In this document: positions 55,443-64,000 of the stretch, piece after piece
How positions within the stretch are numbered: position 1 is the first letter of the stretch
Layout of the letters: the number at the start of each line of letters is the position of its first letter
Source: Roridomyces roridus
Taxonomy: Eukaryota; Basidiomycota; Agaricomycetes; Agaricales; Mycenaceae
Direction: 5' to 3'
Assembly (NCBI GenBank): GCA_029378245.1
Contig: JARKIF010000002.1
Coordinates: forward strand, 124,001-188,000
DNA: 64,000 nt
Translations under genes and position numbers: made by a program
The notes under the pieces: generated by a model
The model's input: the letters and a program-made list of their open reading frames with translations, nothing else
Told to the model about the DNA's origin: nothing
Databases searched by the model: none

Positions 55443-58400
55443 CTAAATAGTCCGTAGCACAGACCACACTTGACTCAACGTCCGTTCGTCCAAATCCCCA
55501 CTCCGCTCCAAAGCATCCATCAACGCTTTCTTCTCGTCAGATAGCGGGGGAGGCTTAACCTCCGCCGCCATCGAGCCCAACGCCTTCTCCGCATTCTCAA
55601 TCCGCACCATCAACGAGTACAGAATCAGCATGAGATCCGCGTCCGTCATCTTGTCCGGCATGGGCGGTAAGAGAACGTTGGGATCGCCATACAAGAACAC
55701 GGATGACTCTTCCTCCTGGGGAGGATAGTCCAGCCCCGGCTGACTGCCCTTGCGTTCGGGAAGAGGTCGAAAGACACGCCCACCAGTGCTCATCTCCAAT
55801 CTCAGACAAAGCATAGCCAGCTCCCGCATCTGCACTACACTGAACTGAACGCGCGAGCCAGAAGAACCCGAGGGGTCGGTAGGCGGTTCATCCCGAAGGT
55901 TCTTCCGCCCAATGAGATTGCCCGGGAAAACGAGCGACAGCACCTCCGGAACCTCGAGCCCTTTCAGCCTAACCTCACCGACCGGGACGACAATAGGCTC
56001 CAGCCGCCGAATCGCGTCGATAGCTTCCTGCGGCTGATCGTACGAGTACTCCGTCTCCGCCTCGGTCTTGAAGATTTTGGCATTGATCTCCCGGATCACG
56101 TCAGAGCTGCACATAATATGCCCTCCCGCCGCGCTACCCTCGATTCGAGACGACCGGTTAACGATGGGCCCAAAGTAGTCCATCCGATTGGTAATGGGAT
56201 CGGTCTCGCAGAGCGGAGAACCACAGTGGATACCCATGCGCACGGACAGACCTCGCGAAACCAGCCGACCATCCGCGTCATAGACAGCCTTGCCATCCGC
56301 GCACTCGAGAATCTCGAGCGGCCACGCCACACTCAAAAGCTCCACCTGCACCGTCATGCACCACCAAACTGCCGCCAACGACGTCGGGAACGAGCACATG
56401 AAAGAATCTCCTTCAGTCTTGACCTCGTACCCACCGCATAATCGAAGATACCGCCGCAAGAGACTGTTGTGCAAACGCATGGCGGTAGGCATCCCGGGAT
56501 TGCCTTCCCACAAGTGCGTAGACCCCTTGATATCGGTGAAGACGAGTGCGAGATGTCCAATGGGCGGGGGCACCTCCTCCTTCAGCCGGTCAAGCATTCG
56601 GTCATTGACTCGCTGAGCACGCTGGGGCCGCTTGCGTCCTCCATCCACGGGGGCAGTGGCGGTGCCCGTGAAGAGATCCGAGACGGCAATAACCATGATC
56701 ATGGTACTGCCCTCCGCGCCATAGCTGATGGCAAAATCGCGCAGCTTCTGAGCAGCTACCATCGGCTCCTTGCGCTGGCGATGCACGATATCAACGGCAG
56801 TCTGATACGAGACATAGTCCCATAACCCGCGGTTGGCGACAATGACAAACTCGTCTTGCTCGGTCAAGTCATGAGAGTAGATATCGGGGCGAGCGTTGAT
56901 GATGGGGAGTAGATGGTAGAATCCAAACGAGCGCGAAATGTCGATTTCGTCGTTGACCAGACCGGGAGGCGAAATCCACCCTTCGGCAGCACGGATACGA
57001 GCAGTCTCGGCACGATCGTACGGCTCGTGCTTTCTTGACAACGCATATGAAGTCCCGCCTCTCGAGACGATTGCCAACGCGTTCCCGACATTCGCGACGT
57101 ACATCTTCCGCCCCGAAATGAATACCACGACGCCAGAGGCACCGCTGCGGGCGATAGAAGGATCGGCAACGAGCGGAGGTCCAGACCCATTTCCACTCGT
57201 CTGCGACATCTTGCGGGTCGAGCTAAACAGCATGTCATGCAACACCTGATTCAGCTTGAGGAACGACCTTCGCAACGCATCAGGCACATCTCCAACGCCC
57301 TCGTTCTCGAGCACGGCAAGCTGACTCTGGAAGAAATTGACGAAATGCTCTTGCAAGTACTTGGCGATGAGATTGGAAGTGGTCGCAGCGGGCAACTTTT
57401 TCGGAGGCTGGGCACGACCAAACATGGCGAAGATGGCCTCTGTCCGGCCTTGACGGCGGAACTCGTGGACGAGATCGAGCATATTGAGGTGCTGGTTCTT
57501 GCCCAGCGTATCCGCAATGCCGTATGACATGCCGTTAACGACCGAGGAAGACGTGCGGACTCGACGATCGTCGTTCTCGTCGGGAATGTCAGTACCAATC
57601 TTCGCGCCCGTGGTCGTGATCGTGACATCCATGAGCCCCAAGACGCGAAGCTGGTTAAGCTCCGAGAACCCCGCGAGGGAGCCCCGGTTGACGTTGGACG
57701 TCGACACGCTCTGGCGATAACCCGGCGCAGACGGGTCGGATTTGATCTGCAGCCGTTTGTTGCCCGACAAATTGAGATACCGCAGGTTCTTGTTAAAGTT
57801 CCTACGCAAAAGATAAGCAATCGGCAGCACAAAAACCGCGCAAACTCACCAATTCCAATCAAACTCCCAATTGTTAATATTGTACTTGAGCTGATTGCTC
57901 CCAACATCAAGAAACGTCAGGCTCTTCACTTTGCCAAGCTCCTGCGGTAACGTCTGCAACCGATTCCCATTCAAAAACAACGTCGAAAGCCTCGTCAACT
58001 TGGGCAAATCCTCGCTCGGGAAATTCGTCAACCCGTTCCCGCTCAAGTACACCTCCTCAAGCTTGACGAGATTTCGGAAAAAGTTGGAGGGCATGTCCTG
58101 AATCTCGTTAAACGACAGATTGAGGACACGTAGCTCCTTGAGGATCATGAGAGGATGGAGGACCTCGTCCGTGAACGAGTTCTCGCCGAGGTAGAGCGCC
58201 TCGAGCGAGTGGGCGAGCGGGGGAATGTCCAGCATACTGGCCGTGGAAGGTTTCCGGTTGTTAGGAAAGACAGGGCCAGAGGTACTTGTAACGATATTAT
58301 CGGAAAAGGAGGTGATGGTATCGTCTTCAGCGACAGACGGCGGGGGATCGTGCCACAGGACGAGCAAATTGGACGTGAGATTGAGGCGGGACAAGGAAGC

Positions 58401-61400
58401 GCAATTCCACAACGTGACCGGCAGCTCGGTAAGGCTGTTGTTGTGCACATCGAGCGTCTCGAGCTTCTGCAGCTTGCCAATACTCTGCGGGAGCTCAGAA
58501 AGCGAATTGTCGGCGCAGGAAAGCGTCTCGAGCCACTTGAGGTCGCCAAGCGAATCTGGGATGGAGCGAAACGAGTTGCTGTCGAGCTTGAGGCGACGCA
58601 GAGCCGTGAGCTGGGACAAGGTGTAATCGTCCAAGACCGACAACTTGGCATTGGAAATGTCCAGCGAAGTAAGCGCCAACGGACTCCGCCCAATAGGCCC
58701 CCGCACAATAGAGAGCTGCGTAATCTCATTGTTCGACGCATCCAACGTCGTAACACACGGTCCCAACGAAAGCGCCAGATCATGCATCGAGTTGTGGTCC
58801 GCGCTAATCGTCTCGATCTTGGGCAGCATGCACGCGACCGTCAAGTCCGAAATCTGATTCCGTCGACAATCCAGCTCGCCCAGCTTCGTGAGAGTGCTAA
58901 ACTCGTCAGGAAGCCGGGACACCTGGTTCCCCACAATCACCAACCGCTCAAGATTCCTCAGCTTCCCAATCTCCTCCGGCAGCTCCGAGATCATGTTAAA
59001 CGAGATATCCAGATCTCGGAGGTGAGCGAGCTCGCTAACGCCCGCAGGGAACGTCCGGAACTTGTTATTGGAGATGTTGAGCGTGATGAGCCGGCGGAGC
59101 CTAGGGAAACTCCAAGGTAGCTTCTCGAGGCGATTGTTCTGCACGTGGAGCGTGGTGAGACCGGGAATGTCATCCAGGTACGCCTCGTCGAGCGTGACGA
59201 TCCGATTGCAGGACAGATCGAGCCGGGTGAGGGTACTGCTGTGCCGCAGACTGTGAGGAACCTTCTTCATCGCCATGTGTGAAAGCCGCAGCTCGCGGAG
59301 GGTGGTGCATGACTGGATAAAGTCGAGGGGGATTTCGATCATGGGGTTGCGGGAAAGGCGGAGGGAAACGATCGAGTCGGCATGCTGGTGTAAGACGACG
59401 GGGATGGTGCGGAGACTACGTCCCGTAAGGTCGATGTATTCATAGTTGTCGAATTTGAGGTCTTCCTCCTGTGATAGTCGGTCAGTAACAAGAAAAGATA
59501 ATAAGCTGAAAGACGAACAGCTGGCCCAATGTACAAGCTCTTGTACACAAACTTGAGCAAAAAAGCCAGCCCGGTGGCACCGTTAAGCAAATCCTGCCCA
59601 TCCGACTCGTCATACCCTGCCTGCTCCAACCGCCGACGGACTATATCCGCCGGCCTCTCCGTCTGAGCCAAAATCCGCTCTGCGGTAACGATCAGAATAT
59701 ACCCCGAAGAAGGAACGAAGAAATAACCCACCTCGGCCCCGCTCCTTGAGATACAGCTGATGCATCTCGCGCTCCTCCCCCGCTGGCAACTTCAAATCGA
59801 GCTTTGGCGTCAACGCAGCGACCGTCACGTTCGTCGATACCGAAACGACGTGGTACGTATTATCCGCCTTGTATATTCGAATCCGAATCTTCGACTGCGG
59901 TGGCTTGCCGTTGACACTAGTCCCATTCACCCCGCTACGAGACGGCGTCTGCGTCTGGGCTGATGTCGAGGACGCCGCAGGTGGGTGCCCGTGGCCATTA
60001 ACGGGCCGCAGCCGATGCGGGTGAGGTACCAAACTCCCCCGATGCCTTCCCGCTGCACCGCCTGTACTCTCATCCGAGCTCGACTCGGCCGCTGCCTCCC
60101 CAACAGGGTCCTTCCCATCCTTGACTGCAACGACCCAACTCTCCGGCGGCGTCCATCCCTCCGTAAACAACCCCGTTCCCATTCCAGCAGTCGACGGCGC
60201 CGTAGACGGTTCCGACGGGAGGAGTATCGTGCTAGGCGACACTTTTCTCGACGGCTTCCTGGGCTGGTGATACATGCCCGAGGACAACTCCATCCCGGGT
60301 GCGAATGGATTGGAAAACTTCAGCGGCGAAGACGAGTTCCCCGGCGCATCCCACAACTGCGAGTTATCTGAATGCGATCGCGAGATGGAAGAAGCCAGAT
60401 CGCTGCTGGGCGAGCTCGTGTCGTTGCCCCCGTTGGCAAGTATCGCAGGGTCGATGATCCCGTCCATCTCGTCAAAGTTGGTGTCGAGCTTGATCTCCTG
60501 CTCCCCAGGGTCTGGCGGCTCGATCGTCGGTACGGGCGGAATATCATCCTGGTGACTCGGCTTCTTCCTTGGGCGTTTGAAGCGCGGAGTCTGTGGCGGT
60601 GAGGGAATGGGGAGAAAGGGACTCAGACCCGGGTTGAGAGGAGGAGGGCGGAGTGAGGGGTGCTCTGGGTCGTCCTGCAAAGAGGCGGTGGACGAGTTGC
60701 CGAGGTTCCGCTTAGAGACCTTCTTGCGAAGGTTGCTGAACATGGATGACTTGGCCTTGCGCAGCTCGGGGGAGGGTGATAAGGTCCGTGGATCGAGACG
60801 TGGCTCGTGCATCAGTGAGGTAGAGGTGGACGCGATTCCCGAGTAAGTCGACTCGGCAATGCTGAGGTTCGTGTTGGACTCGGATGGCCCTCGCTGGCGG
60901 GAAAAGAGGCTGGAGGAGCTACCCTGTCTGAGCGACGAGAAGGAGCCCTTTGGGGGGAAATGAAAGGACCGCCCGTTCTTTGGTGGAGGAGACGGCGGTT
61001 CTTGTCGCGATTCGAGCCATGGCGCAATCTCGACATCGCGTTCAGGAGGCAAGTCCATCTCGGGGGCGATTATGGCCTGGCCAGAATCGTCGACCGAGTC
61101 ATTGAGCTCGAGCGACCCTTCCCCGGTCGAGATGCTCAGATTGGTGGATGGCCGATGTCCATTGGAGTAGTAATAGCTTGACATGCTGCCTTCGCGCGCT
61201 GGCGGGGACGAATAGAACGACCGTGACGGCTTTGGTGGGGGCGTAGGCTGATGTAGATGTTAGCGCTTTTCTAGCCACAGTAGGGTATATGAAAGCAAGT
61301 CGCGACCACGCACCGGAACCTCATCCAATGTTTCAAGCCATGGGTCCACGTCGTTCTGCATCCCGCTGTACTGTGAGATTGGGGAGCCTCGAGACCTCTG

Positions 61401-61445
61401 TCGAGCCAGCGGCACTGATTGCACGGTGACTTGCATCCTGGACAT
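55443..61445 (-). CDS. CYR1/CAC1-like: Adenylate cyclase (fungal multidomain, Ras-responsive type)
   Basis: Makes cAMP from ATP, upstream of protein kinase A. Five exons: 61445-61314, 61247-59732, 59679-59519, 59468-57850 and 57801-55443, giving about 1928 residues. Order: a Ser/Pro-rich N-terminus (1-480); a Ras-association domain (about 480-600, SKIRIRIYKADNTYHVVSV... split by intron 2); about 20 leucine-rich repeats (about 610-1190, e.g. LPEEIGKLRNLERLVIVGN); a PP2C-like domain (about 1240-1490); and a class III cyclase domain with metal-binding Asp in FTDIKGS (about 1565) and in KTEGDSF (about 1607), and NRSSRI. The PP2C part reads VGNA and ANRGLWD where active phosphatases have GDS and DGLWD, so it is likely catalytically dead. 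Upstream frame and splice evidence support the ATG at 61445. Complete and apparently functional. Confidence 0.95.
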
Positions 61446-62145
61446 GCGTCAAAGGGCGGCGCCACAACAGAAGCTGGAATGAAAGAATGAAAAGACCGAA
61501 ATGATACCATTTCTAACGGAAGGCGCACCTGAAGCAATCCTACTCGCAATCCACTCCCAAAAATGCTGCCGAAAACTGGCGCAGTACAAAGAATGTCTCA
61601 GCCCTGGTTTATGACGTCTTGGACTCGGAGGCGTGAAGGGAGGTCTAGTTTGGACGTCGGTTGCGTCCCGTCTGTCGATGAAGCCAGCGCCGGCTCGAGA
61701 GCGGTGAGGAAGAAGACAGCGGAGAGCCCTTGACAGTCCACGATGAAGCCGAGTTTGGTATTCCAAATCGGGACACCATTGTGATGCACTCTTTCCGATT
61801 CCACCTTGGCCAGGGATGGATTCAAGCAATGGAGCCCAGTATTCCATGGAAAACAGTGAGGAATAATGTTTGGGAAATTAATTGCAATACTACAGGTCTT
61901 TCTACATGTTAAATTGCGAAGAACTTTCCAAGAGAGCGTCCGACCGAAGAGCTGCCGACCATTCAAGATGGTCTTCCTGATAACGGCGCAGATTTGTCCT
62001 CAGCGTCCATCATTCCGCAGTAATGTCCGACGTACAGGACTGCAGAGGGCTGTAGAGGGCTGCGTCAAGCTGTGCCAAGGCCAAACTTATCAAGTCGTTG
62101 CACTGCACACAAGCACTACAGCATTTCGACTTGACCACAACAACC
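61446..62145. other. Divergent intergenic region
   Basis: About 700 bp between the adenylate cyclase start and the F-box pseudogene; frames here are short and without domains. Confidence 0.5.
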
Positions 62146-64000
62146 ATGGGCACCGCACCTTCTTTCTTATCCCCTCTTCTACCTGCCCCGCCCGCCGCCA
62201 TCGCTCATCTTATTCGATCCAACTCAGCCCCCGACGGCATGGAGGAACCCATTGTCCTTGCGTCCATCGCCGAGCTCGAGAAGCAGGTAGCGCTCTTGGA
62301 GGAGAATCCCAATGTTATGGCTACTTGCGCCCGTCAACACGCGCACCTTCTACAGTCCCTAGAGGTTCTCAAACGCATCCTATCGCCCGTTCGTCGCCTC
62401 CCCAACGAACTGCTCGTAGAAATTTTCACGGTAATGGTTCGCGACGGATTTGATAAGAAGCACTTTGAGCATCCCTGGGTTCCCTCACGGGTCTGTAGAC
62501 GCTGGTCCGCTGTTGCCTTGGGCACCCCTTCGTTGTGGTCCTTCATTCCCCTCGATTTAAATGTCCTCGGGTTCGCGCCAGGTGCAGTTGCACTGACAAA
62601 ACTTCAGCACGAACGATCAAGAAACTCCCCGTTATCCGTTAGAATTGTTGCGGCCAACAGGAATACAGTTGGCGATCCCGTTCTCGATGTCGCCCTCGAA
62701 CACTGCGAGCGATGGCAGTGTGCAGAATTGGTTGCGACGCGCACGGAATCCTGTCCAGAGTGATCGCCGCCGTTCAAGGCCGCCTTCCCGTCTTGACCAC
62801 GCTGAAAATCTATGCGATGTTGACGAATTATGTAGGTGCTCTCTTTCAAACGGACGCAATGCTTGACTCATTCAATTGTTAAAGATTTTCAACAACCCGT
62901 TAGTGACTAGATGCCATGACATATTTGCAGTTGCACCCAACTTGACGGCGGTCTGCGCGCATTTGAGCAATGTTCCTTTCACGTTTCCGTGGCGCCAAGG
63001 CCCAATTGAGTCGATTGTAGATCAGCCGTCGCGACAGAGCAGGAGTACTCGCGATGCTCGAGCAATTATCGAGGATAGTGGAACTGCGGGTGCAGTGGAC
63101 AGATGAGACGTCCTCCGGCGCTCCTTCGCAGAGTACCGTCATCACACTGCCCTACCTGCACATCCTCGAAATCACAGGGGGCATCTACCGTGGCACTTTT
63201 TTTGTGTGCCAAGGTGGCACTTGGCGCGTAGTTGGCATGTGGAGGTAAAACCACGTGCCTTTGGTGCTCCCTTGATGTGCGTGAGTTCGAATCTGCACAT
63301 ATGCATCCTTTTTCTCTGCTCGGCACATTTGGTGATTATGAGCCTCAAACACCCGGTTTACAATTCAAATAAAATGTACAGAGTACTGCTGACCCATTGA
63401 GTGAGTTCACAATGTGATTCGGAGGATGTTGGGCGGTGTCATTGGGTCAGAGTCTCGATTGACTTAGTCATGACTAGGTTTGATGGCTACTGATGGACCT
63501 ATTGCTCGCTAACTACGGACTCTATCCAAATTCTGTAGAGGCAAAAATCGTGAATAGCCCCTCCCCCATGCCCTGAGTACATAGTTTCAGTGATAGAGGT
63601 AGCCAATCCCAGCCATCAGCCCATCAAATCGCTATGATGGGTTAGTCAATCGAGACTCTGCATGATTGGGTATTTCCGCACCTGGGTCACTCCATTTCCG
63701 TGGAACAGGCAGGGCCACAGCACGAAGGGCATTAACAGTAATTTTGCAGATACTCAAGGCCCTGTATGTGGAAACCCACTCCCTCAAGAAATAATATCTT
63801 CCAAGACATCACAAAGTGCCCGGCCAATTGTGAAAGCCGGGGAATAAATCAAATTCCCACAAAATGTCCAACTTCCGGCCAACCACGCACCAAGTGCCAC
63901 GCAAGTGCTACCTTGGCACACGAGGCCAAGTGCCACACTTGATGCCCCCTGTGAATCTCCAAGGGCCGTGGAGATCATCCTGATTCTCTCCTTAGTGTCT
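62146..64000 (+). pseudogene. F-box pseudogene, frameshifted and split by a transposon (runs off window)
   Basis: The start MGTAPSFLSPLL leads into APDGMEEPIVLASIAELEKQVALLEE, the F-box ILSPVRRLPNELLVEIFTVMV...SRVCRRWSAVALGTPSLWS, and LEHCERWQ. It is homologous throughout to the F-box protein at 33512-34954. After LEHCERWQ the frame shifts (RVIAAVQGRLPVLTTLKIYAM is in another frame), then VAPNLTAVCAHL...FTFPW and LEQLSRIVELRVQW occur in further frames. At 63173 the LRR segment is cut by a 781-bp element and resumes after it: joining the flanks gives HILEISKGRGDHP. Multiple lesions make it a pseudogene. Confidence 0.85.
63173..63953. mobile_element. 781-bp CACTA-like non-autonomous transposon
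   Basis: Begins CACAGGGGGCATC and ends GATGCCCCCTGTG, perfect 13-bp terminal inverted repeats. It is flanked by the 3-bp duplication AAT (63170-63172 and 63954-63956). Subterminal regions carry repeated GTGCCACTTGG/CCAAGTGCCAC and TTGGCACAC words in both orientations. There is no transposase frame. CACA/CACT ends with 3-bp duplication and subterminal repeats are hallmarks of the CACTA (En/Spm) superfamily. Removing it and one AAT restores the F-box reading, confirming the boundaries. Confidence 0.85.

Noticed and set aside
58155..59120. 321-codon plus-strand frame
   Set aside because: Antisense shadow of the adenylate cyclase LRR region; its Arg/Glu-rich repeats simply mirror the LRR codons.

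Overview
The window is eukaryotic and almost certainly from a mushroom-forming basidiomycete (Agaricomycetes; an Agaricales species with a Mycena-like F-box repertoire would fit, but the genus cannot be fixed from this sequence). The evidence is short GT-AG introns of about 47-66 nt interrupting most genes, several large F-box families, a fungal-type multidomain adenylate cyclase, Zn2Cys6 and MYND proteins, and fungal LINE, LTR and DNA-transposon relics. There is no operon structure, tRNA, rRNA or CRISPR.

Region 1 (1-30420) is a direct tandem duplication with a period of about 15,314 bp. Copy A fills 1-15106; its first ~208 bp lie outside the window. Copy B is 15107-30420. The copies differ at about 11 homopolymer or dinucleotide indels and two synonymous substitutions that I could find. 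Each unit carries, in order: the 5' part of an F-box gene (minus), a Zn2Cys6 gene (plus) broken by a LINE that itself contains an LTR-like insertion and a solo LTR, a decayed secreted serine peptidase/hydrolase (minus), an F-box pseudogene (plus), a hairpin MITE, an orphan first exon of a mitochondrial-type protein, a hAT-like MITE, a second Zn2Cys6 gene (plus), a poorly defined gene, and an aldo/keto reductase (minus). At the junction (15106/15107) the reductase is cut in half and joined to the F-box gene as a chimeric reading frame. Only the right-hand reductase (29803-31386) is complete.

Region 2 (31-45 kb) is ordinary single-copy sequence: the reductase, a membrane-anchored coiled-coil protein of a fungal family, two F-box/LRR proteins, a MYND zinc-finger protein, a tandem pair of small unrecognised proteins (the second frameshifted), an Old Yellow Enzyme flavin oxidoreductase, and a multi-exon membrane protein.

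Region 3 (45.8-53.3 kb) is a head-to-tail array of three paralogous coiled-coil F-box genes on the minus strand plus a 19-codon relic of a fourth, followed by about 2 kb of gene-poor repeated sequence.

Region 4 (55.4-64 kb) holds the complete five-exon adenylate cyclase (Ras-association, LRR, PP2C-like and cyclase domains), the cAMP-signalling enzyme of the locus. It is followed by an F-box pseudogene split by a 781-bp CACTA-like element with an exact AAT target duplication.

The genes do not form an obvious pathway. The reductase and Old Yellow Enzyme are both reductases, but no polyketide, peptide or terpene synthase accompanies them. The strongest stories are the recent tandem duplication with its gene fusion, the nested transposons, and the local birth and decay of F-box genes.
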